From NCBI GenBank assembly GCA_005281725.1, contig SSBO01000007.1:998402-1062401 (forward strand): a stretch of DNA of 64,000 bases, given 5' to 3'. Source of the stretch: Wuchereria bancrofti. Its lineage: Eukaryota > Nematoda > Chromadorea > Rhabditida > Onchocercidae. Every line of letters begins with the position of its first letter. Position 1 is the first letter of the stretch. Of the stretch, positions 1 to 13,246 are shown in pieces. Both the position numbers and the translations under genes were made by a program. Under the pieces are notes generated by a model. The model was not told where the DNA came from. It saw only the letters and a list, made by a program, of their open reading frames with translations, and searched no databases.

Positions 1-730
1 TGACGTTCAGTCCCGTCTCCTGGAATATCTTAGACAAACTGAGTTACTAAGACTAAATGAAATATATTTAGCAATGATCGAATATATTGCGGAAAATCTT
101 TCTGAAGTAGGAATGTTTCCGAGCAGCATGGGAAAGGAGGAACTGTTATATGTAAGTGTTCTCCTTTTTTTCCAATATTTTTCAAAAAACTTGTCAAATA
201 AGTGCAAATGTAATCAATAAATAAAAGAAGTCCGAGTCATCACCTATTAAACTTGTGATTTTTTTTTTTTCAGGAAGCAGATAGAATTTGTCCTCATCAT
301 GTCAGCCATTATCTAGGAATGGATGTGCATGATACTGCCTCTGTGGCTCGCAATATTCCGTTAAAGGCAGGAGTTGCATTCACTGTTGAACCAGGTAAAG
401 CTGTTATAGATTTTGGTATAAACTAGGATCGTTATGCTCTTGACGACAGTAAGAATGAGCTAAATGAATGAAAATGAAGTGAAGATTTTTTTTTTCCTTT
501 TTTTATTTTCAGGTATTTACGTGCGACATGACAATGAAAAAGTAAGGAACGAGTTTCGTGGTATTGGTATGCGTATCGAAGATGATATTTTACTTGATTT
601 AAATGGTGCAGTGGAAGTGCTTACCAAAGATGCTGTTAGGGATCCGGAAAGCATTGAATTACTGATGATGACCGGACGTGTTCAGCAAAGTAGTGATGAC
701 TTTTGTGTGTTACAAAATCTACCTCAGTGA
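1..730 (+). CDS. XPNPEP3: Xaa-Pro aminopeptidase (M24B peptidase, XPNPEP3-like), C-terminal part
   Basis: Metallopeptidase that removes an N-terminal residue preceding proline; the XPNPEP3 branch is mitochondrial in animals. Only the last three exons are in the window: about 2-151, 274-394 and 513-730, each bounded by GT/AG, ending at TGA 728-730. The 5' part lies off the left edge. Seen directly: the catalytic-core motif HHVSHYLGMDVHD, then TVEPG, then GMRIEDD. In the pita-bread M24 fold these supply the histidine and the two glutamates that hold the two metal ions, so the active-site half looks intact. The tail after IEDDILL is short, as in M24B enzymes. An AATAAA at 981-986 is a plausible polyadenylation signal. 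The next gene is convergent. The family call is firm; XPNPEP3 rather than another M24B member rests on recalled similarity. Confidence 0.88.
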
Positions 731-1250
731 TTAGAATGGAATCCGGATTTCAAAATGCATCCCGGAATCATGGATTATTTTGATGATATGGGTTTCTTTT
801 TAATTCTAGATTACTGTCCTTTTTCTCACTATGACGTGTAACTCCGTTCCGAAAGAATTTATCATTGTTTCTGCTTGTTAACAATCATTTGTTTAAAATA
901 TGTATAAAATTTGCTTCATTGAAACTAAAACTGTTAGATTGCATGCATGCTATTTCAAGTACAAGCAAATTGAGCATCAGAATAAATTATTACTGCAGAA
1001 GGAGGTCTGAAAAACAGTAAACTTGGTTAAAGTGCCTTAATGAAAGGTTGAAATTATAAGACAAGAACGAAACATCGCTGGAATTGATTCGAAAATTTCA
1101 TTTATGAACTTTTGGACAAAACAAATATTTTAGCATAAAATATATTGTGTAGCCAAATATATATATTATATATATATATATATGTATGTATCTGTGGAGT
1201 GCAAGGTAAAAGTTGCATTAAAATAGGATTGAATCTAATCATAATTTAAA
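731..1250. other. Convergent intergenic region with AT microsatellite
   Basis: Lies between the 3' ends of the aminopeptidase and the NETO-like gene, so it should hold both 3' UTRs. AATAAA at 981-986 suits the plus-strand gene. An (AT)n run that passes into TATG repeats occupies about 1158-1192. No coding sequence was recognised. Confidence 0.6.
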
Positions 1251-4200
1251 TTATAATAAAGCTGAATGGAAAGTGTTCATTTCGGAGAGGGCTATATGGT
1301 TTTGCTGTTGTTGTTCGTGCTGCTTTTGCTGGTTGTGATAATGGTGGCAGTAACTCTGATAATGTCCAGGATGAAGGTGATGAATGTCCAGCGAAGGGTC
1401 AACATTCATCGAGGAACATCTTGTTGCTTCCCAAATGACCGTATTTTTTCCATTACTGTCCGCTAAAGAGGCTGATCCTATTGTTGCAGCTTCGAGACGT
1501 TTGCGTTTGTGTTCTTCCACACGTCGCCTAATTTTTCGTTGCCACAGAAACACCGATATGATGAATATTATCAGGATGAAGATTATTGAGCATATTGATA
1601 TGATAATATGTTGAGAATAGCCTAAGAATATTAAATGACAAGTGCAGATAAATGAATACGATATTATTCTTATCAATTAATCTACATCAAGCTTTTTAAT
1701 ATCAAATAGGGATACTGCAATTTAGGGAGGACATTACCGCTTCCCTAATGAGGTAATGAGATGTAACGAAATTCATATTTTTTCAAATTCATTATTAATA
1801 TTGAAGGATTTTAAGTTAACGTAAGCAATTTATTTTGACGTAGTTTAACTTTAATTGCGTCGTTATGTGTAATAGAAATTTTGGGAAAACTTCTGGAAAT
1901 TCCATGAAGAACATATTTCTCAGAGTTTATATTTGAAACTATGTTACATTTTATGCTGGAATGTTGATATTAAATAAGTGAGGGAAGAGACGTAACTTAC
2001 AGTCTTCTTCATCCGTATAATCATTTTCAGCACAATTGTATACACCATTACAGATGAGTGATTTATCGATACATAATTGAGTTCGACTTGCGCAAACGTT
2101 TTGTCCGTCATCAATGCATAATTCGCCACCTTTGCAAGCAAAGCCCTGTAGTTTTTTTTTTCTTTTTGCTTTGTATTAATGTCATTAAATTGTCCATAAA
2201 AATTTTAATGTTCTTTTAATAAATTGAAATTCATGATGAGAAATCTTTGGGTTTATTTTTGAAGAACAAAAGAAGAATGCCAATTTGACGCTTAAAAGCC
2301 AAGAAATAAAAGCTACGTATACGCCTATCTACATGATAATTATAAATGCTTTCAAATTCTCATTAACAATAAAAACTTAACCTAGGTAAGAATGACTATT
2401 CAATAAAGTATTTTGATTTTCAATGAAGTATTTTAATTCAATTTCTCAGAACTATTTCCGATTTAGGCGCAGTAGACTATCGTAATTGCTAGCATAATTG
2501 CATCTCAAGCGCAAATGTTAATATCAACTTTTGATATCACTTAACAAAAATGTCACTTATTCAAATTGTTTTGCTTATTCTAATCACTTATCAGTGCCTG
2601 TTCTTCTTCCATCAATTTCTTATTAACAAGTCCATCTTTTTATTTCAACTCACCTTTTGGAAATTAAGATAATTTAACTAGTAGTTATCCGCAATATGAT
2701 CACGTATTGAGGTAAAATACAAATTTTTTTCCAATTTTTTATATGAAAATTTTTCCAAGGAAAAATTAAATTACCGGACAAACATTTCCTTCTGGTAAAA
2801 TGTTTTCAACTTCAGTCCATATCAATCGGAAACCAATGGGTTTACCCTGTTTCTCATACTTTGTTAGCAATGATGGACTTGGATGACCTTTTGTTACAAA
2901 TCTAAAAAACAGTTGCAATTACTTAATGCTAATTAACACGTTATACATCCATTAAGTCTATTATATGTTTTGTTTAATAAGAGATAGATAAAGGAACAAT
3001 AATATCTCTTTAAGTATTGTTTTAAGTACTAAATAATATTATCGTTGTTTTATTAGATAATAGATGAAAATTTCCGGATGGTACGATTACTAATTAAATA
3101 GAAGGAGGAGATAAGATAGTACCGAACGATGAGACGATTTCCGGTGGACATATATGACTTCATACCTTCCTCCGTATAATAAAGTTGACTGCCACAGAAT
3201 TTCACCTGGCTTGCATCATCCTTCTTAACAATATCCGTTGTTGAATCATGACGATAACCATCTATTATATACACTGATGCTTTATCACATTCCGCTGCAA
3301 ATATATCTCTCACTCGTTGATAAGAAAATGCTCAATTAAATTCCTTATCAGAAGTTAAGTTATCAAATAAAATCAAAATGCTGATTAAATATTTAATAAT
3401 TGACACAATACATTACATATATATCTCAGTTATTGACTGACGAAAAAGTTCTTTATCAGAAATTAATTTATCAAATAAAATAACTAACCCATCGTCGGTG
3501 ATAATTCCAGATATTGTACACGTATATAAATTTTTTTACCAGGATCCACACGTAACAACCAATTACAGGTGACATTTTTTGGATAAAATGACGGATAACC
3601 AGGACTTCGTATTTCACCATTGAATGTCTTTCTATTACTATGACCACCGCAATATCTCAGATATCTTAGATCATCATCAAAATAACTACTAGCTGGTTCA
3701 AATATTGATTCTGGAAATCGAAATATTAAAGAAATATTTGAAAATTATAAATCTAATTTAAATTAATCATATATGAAATTCATTTTGAAGAGATGCTTTT
3801 GGCTATTTTACTTTGTTATAACGAAATTTGTTTTCCTTCCTTCCATTTTTTTTTTTAATTTCAACAAAATATGGTGAAAGTATTGGGAAACGGTACTGTT
3901 AATATTAATAAAGGAGAATATACTTACTGTAAAAATGACGAATTAATAAGATAAAAGTTATCATTGTTATCACTTTCAACGAGTTATCATTATTATCACA
4001 GTTATTTTGTGTTCATCATCATCACCATTATCACCATTGACCTCATGAGGTCAAAATAATGATTATGATTTTTAAATCAAAAATAATGAAATATGAAAAT
4101 GACGAGTATAATGGTCAGAAGGAAAAATTTCAGTCCTCTTAGTTTTTAATCGTACTCATGTACTTTTCAAATTTGGCGCAAATAAACATTTGGAAATGTT

Positions 4201-5622
4201 CTTAATGTTTTCATCATCCTTCATGCTTTAATAGAAGCGTATAGTTCTTAACGTAATATTACCGTGAAATGCGTTACTAATTTTCGTGAATTCTTTGCAC
4301 TAACTGCTAAAAAATAATCAAAAGAAACAACTATCCAGTATTGCTAATGAAATATCCGTAAAAATATAAATGTCAATTAGTATTTACTATGTCGATGTGT
4401 TTAAACTTATATGTCGGTTGCAATATTGAAAATTGAAAAAAAATACGGAAGACACAGATCAGGAAGAGTTCAATTTTAACTCAACAAGGAAAAACTTATC
4501 TGAACTGGATATTAGTGAGAATTGAACAAGCTTAAATTGTTTTTTAGCATTTAGTATAAAAAGTTTGTAAAATTTAATCGCTCGTTTCACTGTAATATGT
4601 ACATCAAAAGTCATTTACTACACTTATTAAAAGCGTAAATATAACATAGATTTAGAACGTCCCAGTTGTTAATTTGTGCTAAATTTAAAAAGTATGTAAA
4701 TATTAAAATGAAGAATGTTTTCAGAAATTTCAATTCTTACATTTCAAATCATTCCAGCCACCACTTTTGTTATTTCATCATCGTTCCGCCATTTTTAACT
4801 CTTTTTATACGTTTTATTCTCATTTATCATCTTACTCCTAATTTTTTTTAACTACCTACTCTGATTTTTCATTTTAACTTTCTTAAAAAATAATTATAGA
4901 TTTTTAATATAAAAGAGATTGTTTTAGAAAAATTCTATCTCAAAGAATTTGTTCTTGTTTAATATGCGATATCTTGATCATTGAGAGAATGGGAAAGATT
5001 CAAAAGAAGAAATATAAATTTCTTCCTTCATTTGCTTATTTGATTGGTGATAAAAAGATAAAACTTGAAAATTAGATGATGATGTAGATTTATCACATAT
5101 ATTTAAATTTAAAAAAATAATAGTAATAATGAATGAAAGCAAACCTTCCGTCAAGAATTGATAACGTAGTCGAAAACCTGAGTATTCGTTCGTATGTGAA
5201 GAATGAAAGCGAATATAAACGGAATTTTGCATGGTGTGCAAAGGTTCAGGGAGTTGATTACCACAGAAACGTTCACCGATATGTTCACGTCCCTGATAAT
5301 CTACCACAGTAACGATCACGTAATCATTAAGGCATTGATTAGAGCGTAACGCACGGTCTTCCAGATGGAAATGAGTGAAAGTCAGATGAATCACCAAATT
5401 TGCAGAGGCAGTGATGTTAAAAAGGCAGTCCTGATTAGATGGATAGCTGAATGGATAATTGGGAGATGTCAAATAACCTCCTGATACTTCCTTTCCATGA
5501 ATTTCCTGTGTTTCACATATTTTCTGTGATTTCTCCGATTTTTGTTGTTGCTGTTGTTGTTGTCCTTCTGTTGACTTTGTAATACCTATCATAAAAGCCA
5601 ATAACAGGACAGCAACATTCAT
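1251..5622 (-). CDS. neto: NETO/SOL-2-like transmembrane receptor auxiliary protein (CUB-CUB-LDLa-TM)
   Basis: Predicted type I membrane protein of 504 residues. Exons on the minus strand: 5145-5622, 3489-3710, 3123-3294, 2775-2901, 2001-2145, 1251-1621; phases join without a stop. Order: signal peptide (MNVAVLLLAFMIGITKS), a run of seven Gln, CUB1 (about 35-158), CUB2 (about 175-325, split over three exons), a Cys-rich LDLa module (about 335-381, ending YTDEEDC), one hydrophobic segment (about 385-407), then a basic stop-transfer stretch (KIRRRVEEHKRKR) and a His/Gln-rich cytoplasmic tail. Two CUBs plus LDLa plus TM is the architecture of vertebrate NETO1/2 and worm SOL-2, which modulate ionotropic glutamate receptors at synapses; that role here is inferred. 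An acceptor-like AG lies 8 bases before the ATG. Intron 1 is long (1434 bp). LEV-10-type proteins also mix CUB and LDLa but carry more CUBs. Confidence 0.86.
3711..5144 (-). other. Long first intron of the NETO-like gene
   Basis: A 1434-bp intron in a gene whose other introns are mostly 180-630 bp. It contains an 18-bp perfect palindrome at 4037-4054 and AT-rich filler. No open frame inside it resembles a gene. Confidence 0.6.
4037..4054. promoter_or_regulatory. Perfect palindrome resembling an everted AGGTCA repeat
   Basis: TTGACCTCATGAGGTCAA reads the same on both strands. It contains TGACCT and AGGTCA separated by four bases, the layout of an everted nuclear-receptor half-site pair (ER4). 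It sits in intron 1 of the NETO-like gene. Receptor binding is a guess from the motif alone. Confidence 0.3.
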
Positions 5623-6101
5623 TCATTTATCTGTCCACCCACTTGATTAACTTATCTGTTTAGCAATTTGTTTAGTGCTTAATCAAATTGTTTCTCCAAA
5701 TTTGGATACCTTATTTATTGTTGCTGTATATCGGCGAATAATAATTTAACAATATATTCTTAACAATAACAATGGATTTGATACAGCTATCAACATAGAA
5801 AATAAACAGAATAGAAGGACGGTAGCAATATTACGTCCTAATAAGCAATTACAGGACAATTTTTTGTTTCATAAAAATTAAAATTATGAAACTTCCAGAA
5901 CAAAATAATGGTTCCCATGAACAATAACGGCATTCATATCTTCAATAATGAGTAAAAAGATTTTAGTGTTTTTTATAATATTTAAAAAATGATGACATAT
6001 TTCCTTCCTCTTTATAAAAACATTTCAAATAATTTGCTAAAAATAACGTCTTGATTGGAAGACTTAAGTGGTCGTCTAGCAAATACCAATGATAATAGTT
6101 A
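5623..6101. other. Short spacer between UTP4 3' end and NETO-like 5' end
   Basis: About 480 bp on the transcribed (minus) strand between the UTP4 stop and the NETO-like start. It holds the UTP4 3' UTR and an acceptor-like AG at 5631-5632 just upstream of the NETO-like ATG. No coding sequence seen. The spacing leaves open a loose operon. Confidence 0.5.
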
Positions 6102-9100
6102 TCAATTTAGGCCGTAGCGTTTAAGTCGAAAAGCGGTTTGGGAAGGTTCGGCAAACATAATTGGAGTCGTGAAGAGCAATTTTCGGGCTGATAACCAAAA
6201 GGCTTGGCTGCATCGATCTCTACGCATCAAGCATACTCCATCGTCTTCTTCCGTTTTCTTCAGTGCACATGCTTCTGGTCCATATAGCAGTACTCGTTTC
6301 TGCAAATAAAACATTAAAAGCGAATTGAGGAGAAGCAGTATGTTAGATTTAGAGGCAAAACGAAGAGTGTAAAGAGTGAATTAGAGATGGTACTGCATCA
6401 AGGTCTTGTCTCTTATGTGTCTCCATCCGACTACATCATTTATTTCCCTAACAATTACTCTCCAGCTCTATCTCATTCTTCTAAACAGTTTATGGATAAT
6501 ATCTTCATGAATTCTCTCTATTCCTACTAGTCATTTTCTTTTTCGTCCACCGATGAGTCTCAATTCAAGTTCATCACACCCTCTAAGCCTAAGCCTTAGA
6601 AGTAAAGAGAAGGCAAAATCAAGGATGCACACGAAACTAATCGTGTTTTTGGATGGCCACCAATTCGCAAACCATATACGGATGTATTATTGGGGTTTGC
6701 CACTATGCTCTAGCTAACTATTCAACCAACGCCGATTTGGTAAATTATCATCTAATATTTATTGCTCACTAAACATAGAGCTATCGTATTTCTGGCCAAA
6801 ATTAAATTTTCGGGAGGAAGCCACCTACCAATTCCTAATCAAAGAATGGCAGGTCTCATTATTTCTTACAATTTAAATATTGAAATTTTCGAAAAAGTTT
6901 TCAATACCGTATATATATATATATATAAATTCAACAAAAGAATTTTATGTGTCCTTAATTTAACTTGAAAGAAGGAAAATTAGAAAATTATTTTCACCAA
7001 TGCATTTCATTTCTCTTCATGCATATATATATATATATATATATACCATCATATCTTCTATCTTCTTCCCGTCCTCTAAGCCTTTTTTTCTATATAGTAT
7101 TAAAAGTGGGCTTTTCCTCGATAATAAAATTGGATTTTTTCTATACATATCTAAGAAAAAAGTTTCAAATTAGAATCTTACTCCGTTGATAACAGCAATA
7201 ACTCGAAAACTGCCCCGTGAACCACTCAAAACAACATCATTTGAACTATTGCAATCCATTTGTAAAACTGATTCGTCCGGTAACATGCATAGTGCTTCCG
7301 TTGAAATCGTACTGTCACTAAGGATATTTGTATCGGTGTTATATTCGATAAGTGTATACTTTCTATCAGCGCATAGAATATAAAGTGAAGCAAGACTGAT
7401 AAATTGAGCATCAATAAAAATGTTTGTGCCGGGAATTTCCAACTTTCGTAACGTCTATAAAAAAGTGATATTGCGAAGAAAGAGATCTGAGATATGTTAA
7501 GTTGCAAAATATTTTTCTCCGTAATATCGGTTCAATAAATTATTTGAATATTAGGTCATTAGCAATTATCATAAAAATTAAAAAAAAAAAGGAACTCTGC
7601 AGAGATTATGGAAATAAAAAAAAAATCAAAGGAAAAAAAAAACAATAGAAGCAAAAGATGAGAAAGAAATAGCGAAAGAATCACTCAGCAGCAAAGAATT
7701 TATGTTCAGATAACAGATAAAGATAAAGAAAAATTTACTCTTACGACATTGATATAAACAGACGTAAATCGAATGAACTTATCATAAAAATTGAAGCTAA
7801 ACGTGCTATATTACAAATTAAAGCTAGTGGAAATTTCTCTTAAAATGTTATTATAATAGCATTGGTGACAAAAAAAGTAATAAAATAAAACATACCAAAT
7901 TATAAATGACAACTTTAAAATTCTCTTAGCAAAAAAGAAAAGGAAAAAAAAAGACCTTTTTGAGGATTCCCAGAATAAAAAGCTCATTTCGCGCTGTGAG
8001 CAACACAAGAGACATTTCGTTCATGTTAGAGTGCAGTCGAACTACCTCACCAGCATTATCTGGAAACTAATAACATTCATATGTAAGCATCAAGTGTCCT
8101 ATCCCTTCAATGCTGTATGGTGAGACTTGATAAATTTATTGTTTATAAAGAAGTACCTGTCAAGAAAACTATATTAAAAACTCTGCTCTGGTGAGAAGTG
8201 ATTAAGATAAAAGTAATAGAAGCACCTCTTTCAGCGACTACATCTGGATATTGTGGTATAGAATCACCAATTGGTAAGCCATATATCCTGAGACATCCAG
8301 ATGCAATAAACAAAGATGTTGATGTAAATAGCAATCTTGTTCCACAAATATGCATTCTGTTCAAGACAGATATATTGAGTTCTTTCGAGGAATTGAGATC
8401 CAACTTATAAATGGTTGTTGTAGAAATTGTAGAAACTGCTAATAATTTGCCTTCACTGTTAAGTGCACTAAAAGATACAGTAAAAGTTAATTACTACAAT
8501 AACAGAATGAGAATGTATTGGTTATGTTTCCTTTTATAAGATGACACGTTAAGGAGATGAAATTCAAATGTAGGAAAAGAAAAAATATTTGCATATTTAT
8601 GTTTTTCTGCACTCGTCGTATTAAGAGGTTATCTATTACTTAACACAGCAAAAATGGTTCTGTCATTGAAAATGATTTTCATAACCTAAAAGGTTGGCCA
8701 TAAAAGCTAATAATAAAATCAACGCACCTTGATACAATGAATTCTCCACGATAAGACCGCAACTGAGCTAACTTAACTGGACCCTTTGCCAAGCAATGAA
8801 TCTTTTTCTCTGATGCTACTGTAGTGGGTTTACCAGCTTTCCAAATAACAATGCGACTATCGTACTGATAGAAAAAGAAATTTGCATTCTCAACAACATT
8901 ACAAGTTATCTAAAAAACATTTCATCGAGGTAACTGTTTCTGATAAAAAACACAGTTCATCTGTAACAGATCACTTTCCACATAAAACATGTTGGATCAA
9001 CATAATAGCAACTATGCTAAATCTAGTGACTGCCAATAGTGAGAAAATATTTATTTAAAGCCAAAAAATTCAATTTATGGAAAAAAAAACATACAAATAA

Positions 9101-11634
9101 ATCTAGAAACTTACATTTTTCAAAGCGTCAACATGTTTAAAACGATTACTAACACAAAAATAGTAATCGGCACCACCAGAATAGAGAGCCGTCGTATGTT
9201 CTGATGCAACCAGAGCTCGTACGTCGTTGCTATGAATTGTTCTTCGATGTTCAACACGATATGCAGTATTTTCCTAAAATTAATTTTCAAAGTTGAAATG
9301 TGAAAAAGAGAAGTTTTATCAGTGCCCATGTGACCGTCTTCCTTCCACACACGCTCATCTAATTAACGATTTTGATCAAAATAAAAATTTTTTTGCCTGA
9401 GAACTTTCATAATCTAGCTCGTTCGAATTCCATTATCCCCTCCTAGCTAGGTAACAAGTAAATACATAAACCTGATTAAGGCCAAGTCGTGCAATTGTAG
9501 GATCCACACCAGCAGCATAAAGTGATTGATTCATTACAGTTATCGACAAAATATCACTTTGATGTGTTTGCAAACACTGAAATATCACTTCCTCTCAAAA
9601 ATAGAATTATCCTGAGATCATCCAAAAATCACACTAAAATACTGAATTTTTTATTATAAAAAGAAGAGAAAGGTATACGATAAATGTTACTTGTGAAAAT
9701 GCACCATTCGATGCATTCCAGAATGTTACATATCCTCGTGAATCACCCGATGCCAATAAATCGCCGCTGAAATTATTGCCTTACAGTTTCCCTTTAAACT
9801 ACACCACGAATTCAAATCAGATTTGACTTTCTTTTTATTTCCGTAGAAAAAAAAGTGATTCGCAAGGACTCAAAAATATCATAATAGCAATTTGATAGCA
9901 AAAACAACGTGAAAAAGGAGAAAATTACTTCACTGTAAATTAGTTAAACTTCTAAACAACTATTCTAATAACACGTGAAATGAAAATCAAAATAAGTTAC
10001 ATGAAGCATAAGCACCAAACAACAGTTGGTTTCCGCTTTTCAATCCGAGGTAATTTCATTCTATACTCTATTTGTTGTTTCGACACGCTTATAAGACTGA
10101 TTTCATCTATCGTTCCAGCAGCGATAATGTCGTTATTGCATGCCAGTGACATGACATGCGTACTAAAGCCTGACAATAATTCATTTTTTTAAACTTATTC
10201 AATTATAATTCCTTATATTTAAAATAATTATGTTTGAATGAATTCAAACAAAATTATTTTTGAATTTCAAAAGCTTCTCAACCAAAAGCCATAAGAAGGA
10301 CATCAAATTACTAGATCGTTCATTTATTTTATTAATTCTCCCTAGAGCTGAACAAAAGTTTTTCGAATTTGATAAATCAGTGGTAAAAGCAGGAGAATGG
10401 GAAAGTAAAATGCTATGCTTAAATCCCGGAATACTTGAAAGTTACCAATAGATACTGTCTTGTTCAAAGCAATATGATTATTTTCTTCCAAAGACAAAAT
10501 TAGCACAGCTCCTGAACCTGAACCAGCACAGAAGGCACTTCCCGTTATTGAAGCCAAACACCACAACGGACTTGGTGTAAGTCGAACAGTCTAGAGACGT
10601 AAATCATACAATAAATTTCAAAAATTTAATGTAGAAAGTGGGAGGGCAATATGTGACTGCATCAGTCACTGAATAAATAAATTTATCAAAAGAACAACGC
10701 AGTTTTGCAACAATTATTTCACTTCGGTATTTGATCTGATTGTTAACGACCAAAAATCTCATTCTCCAGCAAAATAAGAAATTAAAAAAAAAATGTTTTT
10801 CGCTCTGTTTATGCCTACAACTGTTAAGTATTTGATTCCAAACATTCAACCCAAAATATTTTATAGTTGATATAACTCACAAAGTATTCTGACGTATGAA
10901 GACGATGACCTGTTATCGAACCATCTAAATGGGCTGCAAGCAAAATATCGCTTTTCCAAAGCAGTGACTCGGCAGTTTTAGTTCCAAGAAATGTGCTCCG
11001 AACATAAAACATTGGCGTACCAATTACATTCCAAAATTCAATTATCCCATCACGTTTTTCATCTCTCCAAAACATTTCATTAAAAAGTGCAAAAAATGAA
11101 ATTCAAAAATTTCTGATGCAACCTATCTAATTGCTTAGAACTGCAAAAACTAGAGTATAGAAAAGTAAACAAATTAAAAGATGAGCTGACAGTAGTAAAA
11201 ATATCTCCCTACTACAGCAACAAAGAGCACTTCTTACTGTGAGAATAACTTGTAGGCTTACGGAAATTTCGTCAAGCAGCAGCTAAAATCTTAATAGTGA
11301 TGGCTGTTTATTAAGAATGATGTAACAACAAGTATAAAAAGAAAAAATAACACCATTAAATGAAGTGAAGAAAGTAAAAAAATATAAGACTGAACTGAAT
11401 AACAAATGAAGCAAAGTACACATAAAAATGACTGAATACAAAACCACATACCGGAAATATTGGTAGTATTAAGAAAATGTTGATAATTTAATGAATAAGC
11501 AAAAGCAAAACTTACGCGAAATCGGAATGTCGTGCAACAGACAGGATACCCTTTCGTTCGTCTAACGCTAAACAATCGACTGCATAAGGCTCATGTTCAA
11601 ACAAATCACATTCATGCACCTCGAAATCTTCCAT
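6102..11634 (-). CDS. UTP4: UTP4/cirhin, WD-repeat subunit of the small-subunit processome
   Basis: Nucleolar scaffold protein of the t-UTP complex, needed for pre-18S rRNA transcription and processing. Twelve minus-strand exons: 11516-11634, 10881-11064, 10446-10590, 10001-10169, 9691-9766, 9472-9576, 9115-9273, 8728-8864, 8226-8467, 7956-8059, 7182-7454, 6102-6299. Together 1911 bases, 636 residues against about 686 for the human protein. The start (MEDFEVHECDLF) matches the cirhin N-terminus. Beta-propeller blades follow all along, for example SPLWCLASITGSAFCAGSGS (about 105-125), IIAAGTIDEISL and LYSGGADYYF. The C-terminus FRLKRYGLN matches the basic KKKKFG-type end of the family. A second ATG six bases upstream is out of frame. 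Introns are 80-900 bp; the last (6300-7181) holds AT microsatellites. The call rests on blade-by-blade similarity recalled for cirhin. Confidence 0.88.
6909..7045. repeat. (AT)n microsatellites in the last UTP4 intron
   Basis: Two TA/AT runs, about 6909-6927 and 7023-7045, lie inside the 882-bp final intron of UTP4. Simple repeats with no coding content. Confidence 0.7.
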
Positions 11635-12500
11635 TCCATTAGCTACACCTTTTTGTTTTGTCGAAATGAAACAGATCGCTGTAATAATAAGTCTGCAATT
11701 TACACGTGCTTACGTAAAACCATTAACTATTACAAACATCATCAAACCTTCCAAAACCAATAACCAAATCGATGTGTGGATAAAAACATTGTGAAACAGA
11801 ATAATCTATAAATTCTCTCATACTTAGGCTGTTAAAAATCTTCATTACCCAACCGGTGAAATATTAAATTTATTTATCTATATTATATTTAGAAATACTA
11901 AATTTATTATGGAGAGAGACAAAAGAAAACTTTTCATTTTCATTTGAAAGTTCCCATTCGCGTAAAGATATTTACAGCAAGCACAAACTTAACGTAATGA
12001 AGGAGTTAGCGCTTCCTGTGATACTAACATTTCTTGCAAACATATTATATTAAAGAGAGTGAATAAATATCACTTGATATGAATTCAGCACGCCATGTTA
12101 AACATGTAAAATGTTTAGGGAATGTTTATTGACCTATGTACAAAACATTGAAGCCAGAATTATAGTTGAATTTTTAGAATCTTGATAATATGCAATTTAG
12201 AACGTGATATATTTCAAATAAAAATGCGGTAATTTCTCGATCGTAAAAGCTAATTACAGAAAAAAAAAATGGTAATAAAATGACAGTATAAAATAATCCG
12301 AACATCGAATTGTAACAACTTCAAACAAACTGTAACTGTAATGAAACTTAACAATATATCCCACTCTACTCCTTGTAGGCCAAAAAAAAAATGAAATGTC
12401 TTAAGCACCATACTGAATCATTTTAAAAAAAATTATAAAGTTGCACATGCTTCATTAAAAATATATAAATAAATTATTTTTCGCATTAAGCAAAAGCAAG

Positions 12501-12552
12501 AAAATTAGGAAATCACATCGAGCAACAAAATTAAGAAATCACATCGAGCAAT
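12501..12552. repeat. Two-copy 26-bp direct tandem repeat
   Basis: 12501-12526 and 12527-12552 are nearly identical (shared core AAATCACATCGAGCAA). It lies in the spacer between beta-catenin and UTP4. Confidence 0.8.
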
Positions 12553-12649
12553 ACGTAGGCAGTAATATATATACGAAATAAAAACGAAAAGTGATTGTCA
12601 TTAAACAACAATAATCTGTCGAAGTGAACGTAACAGAGATATATCTAAC

Positions 12650-12674
12650 AAAAAAAAAAAAAAAAAAAAAAAAA
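12650..12674. repeat. Long poly(A) tract between inverted GTCGAAGT / ACTTCGAC
   Basis: About 25 consecutive A. GTCGAAGT occurs about 30 bases upstream and its reverse complement directly follows the tract. It could be a retro-insertion tail or plain slippage; nothing else supports an element. Confidence 0.55.
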
Positions 12675-13246
12675 CTTCGACCTTTGGGGAACCTACTGAA
12701 TAGACAAGCCCATTTTTACGTTTACAATCACCGCCATGAGAATTCAGACAAAATATTATCACTTATCACCAACTATATTGTTTTAGCTCTTTGATCAACT
12801 ATGCCAAAAACTCTACATCCTGCTTTAATATTCATCAAAATCGGCAGTGCGATTATATTTCTGTATGAATCACGAAATAAAAAAGAAATATAAAGAGAAA
12901 GTGACATTGGAAAGAATATCAAATATTTAATACTGTTCAAAAAATATTTAAAATAATAGAGGGGGTTGCAATAGAGCTTGAAGAGAAAAACGCTCTTCAA
13001 GAAGAAGTATGATAATAACAAATAGAGGTATTAGCTATAAAAACTCTGTGAAATATACGTGAAAGCTAAAATTGAGCCATTATCAGCTTAAAGTGTGCAG
13101 TTACAGCTGTATTTTGCTAGAAAAGAAGTTTACGCCAGGACAAAGGATAAATGAAAAGTTGATACCAATAATTTAAGTTAAATTTTTACTGCAAAACTTT
13201 AAAATAGATTGAAAAAATTTTTGATAAAATAGAGAAAACTGTACAA

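Larger units (their letters stand above)
11635..13246. other. Intergenic region between beta-catenin 3' end and UTP4 5' end
   Basis: About 1.6 kb, A+T-rich. It holds acceptor-like AGs upstream of the UTP4 ATG (minus strand, at 11679-11680 and 11693-11694), a two-copy 26-bp direct repeat and a long A tract. It should contain the beta-catenin 3' UTR. No additional gene was recognised. Confidence 0.55.
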
